A program made the translations under genes and the position numbers. From Syngnathus acus (lineage: Eukaryota; Chordata; Actinopteri; Syngnathiformes; Syngnathidae), in the NCBI RefSeq assembly GCF_901709675.1, contig NC_051089.1, positions 5,062,476 through 5,126,475 of the forward strand: 64,000 nt of DNA. Reading direction: 5' to 3'. Position 1 is the first letter of the stretch. Each line of letters begins with the position of its first letter. Of this stretch, positions 20,354 through 32,878 are shown piece after piece. The notes under the pieces are model-generated. The model saw only the letters and a program-made list of their open reading frames with translations. It ran no database searches and had not been told where the DNA came from.

Positions 20354-22165
20354 CTAATAACATTGTTGCCTGCAGATGGCTGCGGATATACGCTCCAAAC
20401 TCTTGTCACAAAGTTCTCCAAAAAGGCAAATGGGATGAATTTACGCTTCATAAATTTAGTTGACAAAATTCAGATTTTCCCCCCCCCCTCGCAGTTCAGA
20501 AACGGGTAATGGCAGCCTTAAGAAAAACAAATAAAATTGGAATTTGATATATTCACATTGGAATCAGCCTGCTTCCATTTGGCATAAAAATCTAATGACA
20601 TCTGGCAACGCGATGGGTCAAATGAAAATAGAGAAAAAGTATATCAAAACAGTAAATAGTAATCCCTCTATTTTATAATTTCATCTACTACTACTTTTTG
20701 TTTTTGTATTTTTCAGCAGGACCCAGTTTTTCTTTGCGTTCAGAAAAATGCCATGTCTAATAAAAAAATATTGCTTTTGTGCCATCTTGTTTTCATCTAT
20801 GTTAAAGTTAGGGGGAGGAGCTTTACTTAGTCAAGTCATAACCTTATTTTATATTTTTTAAAAAGTATTATGCCATTATCTTGTGACATGACTTTTTTGT
20901 GTGGGCCTCGATTACCTGCATATTTCTGCTATTCGCAGCAGATTTAACTCTTACATGTGATGCTAGCAGGCTAAGCCACTGGCGGTGACTGCCTGCCATG
21001 CTAACGAGGCGAACAAGAAGCAAAGTGACAAGACTGTGATACAAGCAACTTAGGATTCTTCAAGTCGTCTCCTTGCTGCACTTTGATTCGCTCCCTCCAG
21101 CGGTTAGAGCCATTTTGATTTTTACCCGCCCGTAGCATACTTAAGACTTTTATATGAAATCCTCCAGTCTGATTTCACATTGTTCTCTACCTAAGTTATG
21201 TATGACAAACGCCCGAGGCCGAATCACCATCAAAGGAGCTCATGGCGAGGACGCGGAACTTCCAAAGCTTCTAAAGTGATGACAGATGTCACTTGTAAAG
21301 CAAAAGCAGGGGGGATGAAAGTGTCGGGGATGCGACGGGGCAACGTGAGGACGGCGAGTCCGTCGTGACCTGCCGTTGAGGTTTAATGGAGAGAGACGAA
21401 GCTCAAGCGGCCGTCCGTCTTGACAAAGCGGGGCCGTGGGTCTTAAATGTCACAGCCACCTAGATTACAAGTTCGCTACCTGGCAGTCCACCAACCAGAC
21501 ACTGGGCCATTCGGGCAGCCTTCATCATGCTGTCACCGGATGGGGATGGAAGTGTCTCCCCCGGTTACCCCGGCGTGGAATTCGTCAGGGTGTACAGAGG
21601 GAATAGCTAATCCGAGGACATGAAAAGGGGGCCACGGGCTTCTCTATTCCTTGAGCTCACCTGGGTACTCTCCCTGGTGTGACAGCTCGAGAGGACTCGA
21701 CAAACAAGGAAGAGCAGTGAGCAACTTTGAAACAAACAGGCAAGTGAGTGCAGCCGAACCAAAACAAACTTAACTCGAGAAATTCACAGAATGCGCCAGC
21801 CCACCCCCCACCACCGCCACGTGCCCACCCCATCCTCTTCCACTGCTTTCTCCACTGTGTCTTTATTGTGGCTTGATATGTCACCACTGTCTATATCTTC
21901 TACTTACTCAGGACTTCAAGTGGCTGTCTGTATTTTGCTGCGCCATAAATTATTCAGCGCCGTGTGTCTCCTTAGTATCTGCGCCTTCCGCTGGGTTGCC
22001 ATCTTATATCCACTCCTCTGAAACAGGGGGGCTTTGAGAGAGAGTTTGCAAAAGGTAACACAGGAACTTCAGCTTCGACAACCACTTTCTTAGTCGTGAC
22101 TCTTGTCAAGCACATATATTTGTTCCAGCACAAGGAAAATGTGTAAAAGAAAAACCGTAGCGGGG
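20354..22165. other. noncoding, no feature seen
   Basis: A C run lies at about 20480-20488. A balanced CpG-bearing stretch at 21190-21620 includes TGACAGATGTCAC (MEIS-type core) near 21280, possibly conserved. No gene was found. Confidence 0.35.
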
Positions 22166-22182
22166 AAAAAAAAAAAAAAAAA
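22166..22182. repeat. poly-A tract (17)
   Basis: A pure A run. The minus-strand frames across it translate it as poly-phenylalanine and are artefacts. Confidence 0.8.
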
Positions 22183-25046
22183 GTTGTACCTGAATACGAC
22201 AAGGAGACCAACAAGCTCTACTAGTACATCGACAACAACTTGGACGAGAAGCACAACTAAAAATATTGACGGTGCGGCTGAGCTTCCAATGTTGAACACC
22301 GTACTGTACGCTTCGTTCTCGTTGCGCTAAATTTTGCAACGACTTCCTCGCATAGCAAATCATGTCGAGGGATTGTCACGATCACAAAATGCTTTATTAA
22401 CAAGTGATTTTAACCAGTATACCTTTTACGTGATGTAAGTTCATAAGACAAGTACACATATTTCCCGGTCAGGAATTGTCAGATGCTCAAGGCATTATGA
22501 GCAAGTGTGTTATCCATGGATTGTCCTCCCACAACTCTCATCCTTTCTTCCAACGCCACGGGAACTCTGTGCTGATTGCTGGACAACTTAAAATGTACAT
22601 TTTGTGATATCAGTCCTGGAACTTATCTGGCACAGCGCATATCAGACTGCACAACATTCCCGTCCAGAGATACAGAAGTGACCTGATCTCAATTAATCAC
22701 ACAGGAAGTGTCACATTCGATCTCGTCTCTATTCTGTCATTCCCCTTTTGCTTCTCCGTCTACTTTTATTTTTACTCCTCATACACACACTCCACATGCA
22801 TAAGCTAACCGAGCCACATCTCTGCCTCGGAGAGCCCCCTTCCCCTTCTTTTATTTAAAATACACAAGGGTCTGAAGCTGACAGGTCAGCTGGCATGGGC
22901 CAGTCGGTCCCCACCTGTCCCCCGGCCTCTCCCCCCAGAAGGCAGAGTGCCAGAAAAGCTGCCAAAACAGGATGAAGCCTTAGGCACCGTATCCCCAAAA
23001 GAGCCGCCGTGTTTGCTCTGCACTACAATCACAGAAGAGAGGGTATTTACTTCAACACGCTCCACAACAAAGGCACATAAACTGAATGATTGCTTTAGTT
23101 TTAACAATCATGATGGGTGATTCTATCATCTGATAAATTTTAGAAACTATCCACCTTTATATACGATTTAAAGACTTAGCTATCCAGAATGTGAATGTCC
23201 CCAAACTTCCCAACCATTTGAACGGTCCTTCCACCCAGCCATCTATTTTCCAATGGTGAGTACTTTTGTTTTATTTTAGTCTCGAAAACAAAACATTGTA
23301 CTCAGTAGTAGTTCTGGAACTCAAAGGATTTCTTTAATAAGCCTTGTCAGTTGAATCTATGGGTAACTATGATTAAACATACCACATGTGTATTTTATTC
23401 TATTTGCAAGTGCAGATAAAAAACGAGAGGCAGGGATGTGGCGCACTGGATACAGCAGTCGTGTCGTAGCTTTGTCTTGATTTATCTTGATATATCCGTT
23501 TCTGGTATTCCCTTTGAAAAGCAAAAAACTTGCATCTTGTGAAATCACACACAAAGTCGGCGGAGTGTGTATTACACGTCGTTGTTCCGCCTAGCTGTTT
23601 TTTTTCCCCATCCCGTATCAGTGTGCTCAAGGTTTTGTGCTATATGTTGTCAGAAGTGGAAGTAAGTGGAAGGGAAATTGAGTTTTGTGTCCTCATTCAA
23701 TCCATCCATGATAGTTGATGGTTTAAGAAAGTTGCTATTGTATTTGTGTTATTGTTCCTCCAACTCGCAAACTCTAAGCTTAGAATGTTAAATTGAATGA
23801 CGCTCACAGGAAACAATGAAAAGTCAATTTGTTACAATTTTTATTAACTGAGCAGATAATAGTTTAGGTAGTATTTGGTATTGGCCCAATTAGAAAGTTA
23901 ACTGGCTGAATTAGTTCTTGGAGGTGGCCAAAGCTGAGATTTGAACAATATGGGCCGGAGCAAATTTTGCCGTTGTGGGCGTAAAAACAGCAAGACAACT
24001 CCTCTGATTGCCAAAGGAAAAATAAAGCACCCTTATGAGCTTACTATGGTAAAGTCTCCTGAGATATTCTTTGACTCCTCACGAGATGAAAAGTTTGAAC
24101 TCCACCGTTTGTTTGTATTGGTTGAACTCCATATCGTACCACTTTTGGGTGCTTCCGCTTTGGAGGTGTTTGAACACTTGCAGCTGTTTTTCCTCCATTA
24201 CCTTCAGAGTCCTCATTAGTGTTTGGTTTTTTGGAAGAAGACTACAATGGAAGGAGCTTAAGAACTTGAACGGGAGCCCAGGGAAAGTGATCTAGGAAGT
24301 CGAGGTCCAGGGGGGGCTTCGCGAGACCTACATAGGGACCTAAGGAGGAGGGAAATCCAACATCTTGGGAACCAAATTTTGGGGGAAAGGAGGAAGCGAA
24401 TGAAAGGTTTGCAGTCCCCAAACAGTCAACCCCCCCTCTGCCAGCTTTCTACCGCCTCTTTCTTCATAGTATAAGACAGAAAGGGGAGAAATTGTAAAAA
24501 TGGAACAGCGGGATATGTATTTACTATGCTAATGAAGCCCCATGTGTTTTCCACAGGTGCAAATCTTGTTAATCATCCGTAGGTGAGTGAGAGCTGCTCG
24601 AAAAGAAATCTACAAAGGAGCTCAGCGAGAGGAGCCGCGCCAAATAATCAAATATGCATCTTGGATAAAACACCGTGGAAAGTAGAAGTAGCACTGTGGA
24701 GACATTAACCTTTACCAGCGAGGGAAAATCTTAATGCAAGCTTAACTTCTCCCCAAAGAAAACTTCAATGAGTCAGTGCGCGTAAATCATGTTTTTCTTA
24801 TTTTGTATTTAGGGTTCAGGTTAGGGTCATATACTACATGCTATATATATTTTTCAAATTAATATCCACCATTTTATCAACTACTTCAGCTTCATCTTTA
24901 TCAACTCCAATACATTGTGTGGGCCTTCTATGGTCCAGCTGTTTTGACAGATCTACTGTAGACCCAGACTGGGTAATTATGAGCTACAAAGCTCAGTGAC
25001 CTTGTCAAGATCCCCCTGCCCTTTCCGGCAACAGGAGTGTTTGGCA
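22183..25046. other. noncoding, no feature seen
   Basis: Ordinary sequence with a purine-rich G-rich patch at 24300-24400. None of the open frames has a recognisable domain. Confidence 0.35.
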
Positions 25047-25106
25047 GGGGAGGGGGGTGGGGTACATTCTGTGGTTTGTCTGGATGCCCATGACACACAC
25101 ACACAC
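25047..25106 (+). repeat. G-rich tract and (CA)n
   Basis: GGGGAGGGGGGTGGGG (25047-25062) is a possible quadruplex. A CA run follows at 25093-25106. Confidence 0.5.
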
Positions 25107-26029
25107 GCATGCATGGACACACAAATACCTGCAACATTGCGCTTCTCCAGGCAGGTTAAAGGGCTAAAGTCAGTGACAGAAGGGGATTTTGAAAAAGGAA
25201 GAAGGGAGGGCATAATATGCGGGTAGAGGGACAGTACAGAGAGGGAAAAAAAAAACAGGAGGGGCAGATGAATGGGGGTCACAAAGTGATGCAGGGGTTA
25301 AATGCCACAAATGCCATGCCTCAAAGCCTCATAAAGACAAGCTCTGCAATGATCCCAAGGTCAAGCCGTGCACCTGTGTAGTGCTCGCGGCAATGCTAGC
25401 ATGTGCAAGTGCTTCCACTGAGCCTATTAGTGAACACTGTGTGGAACAAGTGGCTGCACAAAAATAAAGTGGTGGATTAAAGATAAATTGATTATCCTGT
25501 GCAAAGGGGAGGGGGGGTCGGACCACTTGGGATCGACATGGGAGAAATTTGCCTTGTTCAACGAAAATTAAGTAGTGATGAAATTAGGAAGAAATGCTTT
25601 CTAAAATATCCAATTTGCTTGTACAATTAAATAAATGGATTAGAAAAGTGACAGTTTGATCTTAAACAAAATAGCTACTCTGTACTATACTATATATTTT
25701 AAAGTCAACGAGCATCAGGCAACAGATGATGTTCCATGAGAGTAAAGTGCCAAAAAACAACTAGCAAGGACCCCAAAGGACTGGCCAATCTGGGGTCAGT
25801 TGACCCAGCAGGACTCCGAGCATGACAAGCAAAGTTCTAAAGCCCTCCTTGATCGTGACAGTGATTAAAAGATCCAGAATTATCCTGATGGCTAAGTCTT
25901 CAATTAGAGGTTGTGGAAGGAAAGATCTCTGCGCGTGCTATCTTCAGGCTCGCCTAAATTAGAGAATGGACACGAGGACTTTATGCTTAAAACATGAACT
26001 GAACACACCCTCGCATGACAGGCCCTAAA
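25107..26029. other. noncoding, no feature seen
   Basis: Mixed sequence without recognisable genes or repeats. Confidence 0.35.
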
Positions 26030-26260
26030 AACAGCTCCAGAGCCAGACAACCAACGTCTGATCCGTTGATTAGGTCCAATAGGCGCTAACGTTGTCGCCT
26101 AAACCATTATTGTCTCATGAACTTAACAGGCGGGGCGGGGAGGGGGAGGAGCCTTCAGCCAATTACAGGGTGGCATTTGTGTTAAGCAGGAGTGTGTGTT
26201 ATTTGAGACAGCCAATTAAAATCACTTATGGCTCGGGTAATATCCAGTGATTTAGACTGG
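26030..26260. promoter_or_regulatory. candidate conserved noncoding block with GC box
   Basis: Ordered, non-repetitive sequence carries two CCAATTA cores (near 26159 and 26211). They follow a G-rich stretch at 26129-26148 (GGCGGGGCGGGG type) that fits SP1/KLF sites or a quadruplex. Function is inferred only from these motifs. Confidence 0.25.
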
Positions 26261-26304
26261 GGGGATTATCCTCAACGCAACATGATCTCATTCTCTTGCA
26301 CGCC

Positions 26305-26371
26305 AACACACACACGCACATACACACACACGGGAGCTACAGGCTTGCAATGCACACACACATTTCAACAC
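26305..26371. repeat. interrupted (CA)n microsatellite
   Basis: CA runs at about 26305-26331, 26352-26361 and 26367-26373 are interrupted by unique bases. Open frames here are CA-repeat artefacts. Confidence 0.75.
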
Positions 26372-27206
26372 ACACGGCAGACAAATGACGAGGCAACCTT
26401 GGCCCGCGTTGGTGCGCGTGCTTTTGTCATTCCCAGACAGGCAATGATGCAGCTCGCTCGAAATCGAGACTATTGTCATCAACGACACGCGCTCCCACAT
26501 AATTGATTGGATTCGCAGCCACTTGCCTTTCTAGACTTTTTAAACAGCCGTTAATGCAAAACCGACCATTGTACCAAGTAATATCTTTACATACCGACAA
26601 GTGTAAAAATACAACTGCTGCTCATCTATCCACATCCACCCAATCTGGTCAGTGAAATTCAGTAAAGAATGATACTAATCACTTCCTTTGTAATTTTTTA
26701 AATATCAAATTAAAAGAGGAGTAGGATGAACAGTAGTTACACGATCTCGCGCTTTGCACTTTGCTCTTGGCATCGGCGTAAGCTTCTGAGCGTTTGAAAT
26801 GAGTCATTATACCGCTTATTCCCATGCTTCTAGCAAATAAACTGTCATCTTACTAGTAGTTATATATTATACGCAGCCATCTCAACCCAGCATGAAGCTC
26901 GGTGCACTGAGGATGACACCAGCAGTCTGTGGCCTGTGTTTTCCTTTCACCCTTCTTGTGGCTTTACTGTGCTGCCAGCACTGCCATTAATTCTCCCCAT
27001 GGGTCCTTGAAGGCATCTAGAGAAAACCCAGTGAAATGCATCTTAAAACCTCAAATGGACATGTCGGTGCGGGCTTAGCTGGCAAAGCAGAATGGATCCT
27101 TTTGCTGCATATCGGATTAAGGGATGCTTGTACGAGTTTCGTCGGCTTAATGTGGAAGTGCAACGTTGCGGGGTTGTTGTGGTGAACTGTGCGGTATGAC
27201 TGATCC
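26372..27206. other. noncoding, no feature seen
   Basis: No gene or repeat was recognised up to the LTR-like element. Confidence 0.35.
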
Positions 27207-27566
27207 TGTCACGATCGAGGGTAGGACGACCATGTGCGACACTAACTTCTTTATTTAAGGAAAAGGGAAGTGGGACACTGGAATAAAACAAAGCGAGCAA
27301 ACTGGCAGACAGGACGAGTGGTCGAGTCAACAGGCAAGCTAGGCAACGGGAGTCAGAACAGGAAATGGGTAGCGAGCAGAACCGGGTAACAAACCAACAG
27401 GTAGCAAGTCGGCCAGGAGTGACGGAAATGCAGGGTATAAGTAGTTAACGAACCGGGAGCAGGTGTGGTAATTGGGGCAATTAGGGTATAACAGAATAAC
27501 AGAACGGGAGGGAGAGAAGCAGAGAAACAAAATTGTCCGAGGTGATGATGTCACGGGCATGTGACA
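27207..27566 (-). mobile_element. solo-LTR-like element
   Basis: The minus strand begins TGTCAC and ends GTGACA, the TG...CA ends with a 6-bp inverted repeat expected of a long terminal repeat. Length is 360 bases. A polyadenylation signal AATAAA (complement of 27250-27255) lies near its 3' end, as in an LTR R region. The adjacent pentamers GATCC (27202-27206) and AATCC (27567-27571) agree at 4 of 5, compatible with a short target duplication. No gag or pol sequence is next to it, so it would be a solo LTR. The overall string is familiar from teleost genomes; the superfamily is not certain, and a non-autonomous DNA element is the alternative. Confidence 0.55.
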
Positions 27567-28079
27567 AATCCTTGCTGTGTCCTCAGGTCTTCCACTACAA
27601 GTTTATCAAGGGTTCGTGTAAGCATAACGTGTTTAGTTCTAAAAAGAAAACATAATCCAAAATAAGTACCACCATTTATTTAATGGCGTTAGTTGGTTAG
27701 CCAAAGGCCAGGAAAATTAGTTTAATGCCCAGAAGTGATTCAACAGTGTACCCCCAAAAAAGTAATGTTAGTGACTTGTGGGAGGAGCCAATCGTTAAAG
27801 CGGTGTTTAGATTTGGAAAGGAATGGACAGACTGTTGCGCCAAAACAATGGTGAGACTCAGTTGTCAACGTTGCAATAAAACAAAACAGCTGAGCAGCAC
27901 AAAGCCATCTAATCTTTGTCATTTAAATTTATCAGTCTAAAACAAAATCACGGTGACATAGACACTCCGTGACAACATTAATCCAGCAATTTGAAACCAT
28001 CCGTTTGCAAACGAGCGTACAAAGAGCAACGGCGTTCGAAGCAAAGTGACCTTTCCGATGATTAAGCTGAAACATTATC
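27567..28079. other. noncoding, no feature seen
   Basis: AT-leaning sequence without recognised features. Confidence 0.35.
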
Positions 28080-28510
28080 ATCATGTTCCCATGTCCTGTA
28101 TATTTTTTGTATTCCCCGCACAGGATCAGAACAACTGCTCTGCCAGTTTTGTGTTGGCATGGACAAAAGCTCGTCTATGATTTCAACACGGAGCTCGCCG
28201 GGGCCAAGCTGGCCGGTGCCCATCTGGAGCGGGCCAAATTTCTGCCTCGCTCGGGCTCAATGCACACTGGTGATTACCGCGAGGGTCAACAGCAGTCATG
28301 CTATGGCGGTTATAAATATAAGCCCCGACGTGATGGCTGTTGTTCCTAAACAGAGGTTTCCCCGCTGCTGTGGGAACACAGCACAAAGGCCTCGTTGGCC
28401 TCTGAGGGCAAAGAGGCAGCGCCTTAGGTTTGTGCGGCCAGCTGTTGGCTCTCTTGCCAGAGGAGGATCATTAGGCTGTGGAACTGGAGAACACGAGCGC
28501 ACGTAAAGAA
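28080..28510. promoter_or_regulatory. GC-balanced ordered block, function unknown
   Basis: This block is richer in GC and CpG than its flanks and not repetitive. It contains a TATAAATATAAG stretch at about 28311-28322. Open frames lie on both strands, up to 115 codons. One plus-strand frame contains AGAKLAGAHLERAKF, which looks superficially like a pentapeptide repeat but is too short to count. It could be a conserved noncoding element or an unrecognised exon. Confidence 0.25.
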
Positions 28511-28730
28511 CTGCTGGCATGAAGAAAGATTGATTGAGGAAGTGATATAAAGGCTGGAAAAACTGTCCGATGGAAACAAGCCATAGGGCATCGAATCAAG
28601 TTGACTTTGTAGATCTGCTGTTGAGATGTTCACATGGCTTTACAAGACAGTCTGACCTCAAGAAGCATGGAATCATTTTGTATTAAACAATCCAAAATCT
28701 AATTTTAAGCAAAAAAATAGATATTGTATA
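28511..28730. other. noncoding, no feature seen
   Basis: No feature was recognised. Confidence 0.35.
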
Positions 28731-28800
28731 TACCCTGTGATAGACAGGCGGGATAGGCCACAGCTCACAACATCTCTGAACAGCATGAGCAACTAAAGAG
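28731..28800 (+). mobile_element. decayed SINE-body fragment
   Basis: The strings CCCTGTGATAGACAGGCGGGATAGGC and CTGAACAGCATGAGC recall, in order, the 3' body of the same family as the SINE at 710-1076, read in its sense direction here and with an internal deletion. There is no tRNA head, tail or target duplication. Old remnant. Confidence 0.35.
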
Positions 28801-29829
28801 CACATACAAGCTTAATGTAATTAGAGGGTAAGTGGTTGAAAAAAAAAAAGTGGTAACTCTCCCGTCAACTCTGCCATGTTGCTCACTCATCCATCTTGGA
28901 TCATCATCATCACGCCACGGGTGGCCCTCATCCACTTTCTCAATCTGTGCCCATCATATGGCTCATAATGTCCAACCTTATATTAGCATTAGCATGGAGG
29001 CTTAAAGCGACTAATGCCGCCAGCTGTGCTCGGCGACTCCCTCTAAAAACCACGGCGGTGGATTAAAGAAAAGGGAGCAACATCAGGGGGCAGGGCAGTT
29101 TGGGCGGGGTGAGGTGGCATCCCTGGGGGGGTAAGCCGGACTGTGGTGCCCTCTTGTGCCAAGTCATTTGATAGTTTTGAAGGACTATGGCCATGAGAAA
29201 TAGTAACTGCATACATTTCCTGTTTGATAACATTGGTATCACAGATCCAATTGTAAAATATTTTATAGTTTTCATTCTTATGTCCTTTTCAGGCTCAATT
29301 ATATTCACAGATTACTTGTATCTTTACTGTACAGTAACTCATAAGCTTTATTTTTTTGTTCATAAAATTGTTGGAATTTACTAACTAAAAATCAAGTATA
29401 AGTGCGTCCGGCTTTAGTCTACAAGCTTACAGCAAAAACGAATCTATATTAAATTTATATTCAAAATGTATCAACTCCAGCTTTACATGCAGACTGCCAT
29501 GATAAAAGGTATAGCAAGGCGAAGAGAGTGTGAGAACGAGACAGAGAGCGAGAGAGAAAAGGGCAGGGCTGAGCTGGCGACACTGCCTCCTCGGTTAAGT
29601 TGATAATTGCCCTCGGTGATGTATAAAAGATATCCCACAGAGCCTTGTGAAACACTATTAGCAAGCATGGGCTGAATTGTTCATGAGCTGCCTCCAGAGG
29701 AGAAAGAAAAAATGTCCAAGATTAATACGATTCTCCTTTGAACGCCATAATCATGATGTGATGTATGTGTGTGTGTGGGCCCAAGTGTAAATTTAGATTT
29801 TTAGCCCTTGCCTCTGAAGACTATTCAAG
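28801..29829. other. noncoding with (TG)n
   Basis: A short TG run lies at 29766-29777. A poly-A run (28840-28849) and AT-rich sequence make up the rest. No gene was found. Confidence 0.4.
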
Positions 29830-29847
29830 TTTTTTTTTTTTTTTTTT
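29830..29847. repeat. poly-T tract (18)
   Basis: A pure T run. No SINE body is attached on the minus strand. Confidence 0.85.
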
Positions 29848-30190
29848 ACCCAGAAAGATAATCAATTCTAAAATACTATCCAATGTGGTGTAACAGACAC
29901 GGGAAGGCCCATTATCATTGTGCCTCATTTTGTCTAAAACGAGTGGACACATGAAATGGCCCCCGAGGAGCTCTGCACAAAATGGTTGCTCACGAGGCAA
30001 ATTGTGAGCTCAAATCGTGCGTGGAGATGATATTTTATCGCCGAGCGACATGGAAGTAAGTGGCCTTAATAAGGTGAATCTTCGCCTTCGTAGGCTCCTG
30101 ATGCCCATTAGAGGGCTGAAGTTGGCGAGTAAAGAGACCACAGAGGACGAAGGAGAACTATTATTACATCAGAGAAATTAAAGTGACGAG
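29848..30190. promoter_or_regulatory. candidate conserved noncoding block
   Basis: From about 29950 the sequence is balanced and non-repetitive, with GGCCTTAATAAGG at 30062-30074, a near-palindrome, and TATTATTACATCAG further on. No open frame. Texture-based call. Confidence 0.2.
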
Positions 30191-30361
30191 TCAAAACTTA
30201 AAGAAGAAAAACACAAGTGTCATGCATTGTATCATAACTAAAATTTAATGGATAGGACCACCACAACGGCTCGTGGTGGAAAAAACCCTGTTACACATTT
30301 AATTCTCTATCAAACAAAGTTTTAATTTCTAATTTTACAAGATTGCTGTGGACTGCCCTAC
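30191..30361. other. AT-rich noncoding
   Basis: No feature was recognised. Confidence 0.35.
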
Positions 30362-30363
30362 AT

Positions 30364-30398
<35 letters not shown>

Positions 30399-30400
30399 TA
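30362..30400. repeat. (ATTT)n microsatellite
   Basis: About nine uninterrupted ATTT units. Confidence 0.9.
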
Positions 30401-30829
30401 ATTTAATGGCTTTGTGTTCTTGAATTATAAATACAAATTCAAATCCCAGTCAAATTATTGGTAGCTGGATTCCTGGGAACTAGTCAGTGGGTTCTCTTTG
30501 AGACATTCCATATTGTTAGTACGTAAGTTAAGGATTCTCTTTGTGTTAGTGGGATTCTTCTAGTTAATTTGGCACATTTTTTTTTTTGGATCCACTTCAA
30601 GGTAGCTGAAATGCACTGTGAAGATGGATTCTGTGCTTAGCCAGCGAGGAACGATGACAGAAGATAATATGGAAACTTAGTGGCCAATTGTAATGAGGAT
30701 ACTGGTAATTAAAGCAATCTGTGGAGTGACGTTTTAGTCAAAAGTCTTATTCATGACAGGAATTAAAGTCCTGCTCAACTGCTTTGTAGTGTGTGCGTCT
30801 ATGCTTGGATTAAATGCCGTCATGACACC
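30401..30829. other. noncoding, no feature seen
   Basis: A T run lies at about 30578-30588. No feature beyond that. Confidence 0.35.
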
Positions 30830-31140
30830 CCCAACACCCTGGCATGAAGCACAATGAGGGGTGAGAGGGTCAGGTCAGGGGCGCCGATACGACCTCTCCT
30901 TTTCCGTAGCAGGGTGTCATCTTCTGGGCAGGCCAAACAATCATGCCTGGCCCCCGGGGCAAAATGGGTCTTGTCGGGTGGCATTGCCAGGTCAGGTTGT
31001 AGCCCGGGACATGAGAGCGAGTTGGCAGGCCTCAGAGATATGCTGCTCATTATTTTTGCCTCGGAAAACTGGGGCAAACAGAGATGCCATGGCAACTGGT
31101 ATGTGTTTACGGGCGAGAAGGCTTTTGACATTGACAACTA
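30830..31140. promoter_or_regulatory. candidate regulatory block with RFX-like site
   Basis: This GC-balanced, non-repetitive block contains GATGCCATGGCAAC (31083-31096), close to the RFX X-box palindrome GTTGCCATGGCAAC. Open frames of 98-129 codons cross it on both strands, without domains. The role is inferred. Confidence 0.3.
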
Positions 31141-32312
31141 TAGTTGTGTTCAAATGAATTGCAGGTCACAGGTGACAACTCCAAAATTCAAGGCGGCAAA
31201 CCTTAATAACATTTTAAGTTTGGCAACTGAAGAGTTTAGCTAATGTGAAAATTGGCTTTCACCTATTTTCAATAACGATAAGATTTTACAGACCCAATTG
31301 TCCCTTTTGTTGTTCCCTATCTTGAACATACTATAAATAAAATTAACTCAGCTAAATGTTAGCTTGTTTTGTTGTGCTAACTAACATCATTGCCATAAAT
31401 GTCAATTATTTCAAAGTTGTTCCAATGTAACTTAGAAATTTGGCCCACCAAACTTGTGTTTTTTGTGTAAATATTTTCAACCACATCACATCAATGTTCA
31501 TTATTATTGTAATGGTGCAATTTTTATTCTTACACCAATTATCAGTTTCAGTAAAATAGTATTTCTCCGTTGCTGTATTTTTACAACACTTGCCAAGTTC
31601 GTAAAGTTGTGTTATGAAAAAAAAAACAATCAGCGAGAGCGAGAGGTGGAACGAGGGCCGTGTGTCACGTTATCTCTCTGAACTACCTATATTTACCAGA
31701 AAGTGAATTCTTTATGAGTGCAGAGAAATCAAAGACGGGTCCGATCAAAGGGGATTTAATAAGCTACCCACTGTTTGACGAAATCTGAACTTTAATGTTA
31801 TGCGTAGCTTTCACCATGTTCCTCGTTTTTGGGCTGGGGTCCAAAATAAATTTCACCGGCACACTGACGCCGTGGTGCTTTAATTTGTTAGTATGAACCA
31901 CGCCATGTATCTAATCATGTAGTGTTCTTTTGGATTTTTTTTTCTGTCTGACAGATGGTTCCATCCGTGACATGCTTTCTTTCTTCTTAATATATCTTGT
32001 TTAAATATTAATCAACATACTAACTCGTTGATTTTAACAGTGTCATCACTCCAAACTGACTTGGTTGTTTTTTAAATCATCTTAAACCAACCTAGTGCCT
32101 ACTCTGGAGGATACACCCTGACTCTAATCTCCACGAGTCCTGCGAGTGAGGAGGAGACTCCCTACAGAGAGACCTCAGAAGCTTTGTGGAGTTATGTATT
32201 CACCTCCTTGCTCCTTGGGGAATTACAGTAGCTCACTGCACACGTCTGCATGTCAGCTCGTGTCTTAGGGCTGTGACATACACGCTAGTGACTGAACTGC
32301 ACAACGATGGTG
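31141..32312. other. AT-rich noncoding, no feature seen
   Basis: No recognisable gene, RNA or repeat. Confidence 0.35.
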
Positions 32313-32338
32313 TATGTATATTATATTTTATATAATAT

Positions 32339-32384
<46 letters not shown>

Positions 32385-32390
32385 TAAAAA
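32313..32390. repeat. (AT)n microsatellite with AT-rich border
   Basis: A TATATTATATTTTATATAATATTA border runs into an uninterrupted (AT)n from about 32344 to 32378 and then ACATATATAA. It is self-complementary and prone to extrude as a cruciform. Confidence 0.9.
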
Positions 32391-32878
32391 AGTACAATGC
32401 TTGCCAAATTAAAGTAGGAATAATTGGAGTGGGATATTTTGATGACATTAGGATTAATTATTTAAAAGAGGTTTATCCTCGATCTAGATCACCGGGGTTA
32501 ATTGACAATAACGATGATTATATCACAACAAATGTAATCAGTGAATAAATGACACCTTATTGAATTATGTTACCGAAAATCCCAAATGTGATGAAAAATG
32601 AGTGAAATCAACACGCCATTGTGGATTTAGGGCAATCGCTGAAATAGGGGGGTTCCGTTCAAGGCTGGTGGGTCGGGGTCGTCATCTATTAAGCTGTGTT
32701 TACTGAGACGCCGAAACAACATCATCCATCATTCTTAAAGACTTGTGCTCTGATGGGGAGAATTAGAATGCATTACACATGTCATGCATCATCAGGCTAA
32801 ACATGACGCTTCTATCTCGCTGTGCGCTTTTGTTTCCTCCGTTGTCTGGCGCTTTGCATCTCACTCATTTCGTCCTTT
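32391..32878. other. noncoding, no feature seen
   Basis: The stretch 32430-32560 has TTAATTA and TTAATTGAC cores and may be conserved; otherwise nothing is recognised. Confidence 0.35.

Noticed and set aside
28083-28349. AGAKLAGAHLERAKF stretch resembling pentapeptide repeats
   Set aside because: Only about three loose units, far below the length of any real pentapeptide-repeat protein, and the key positions are not kept.
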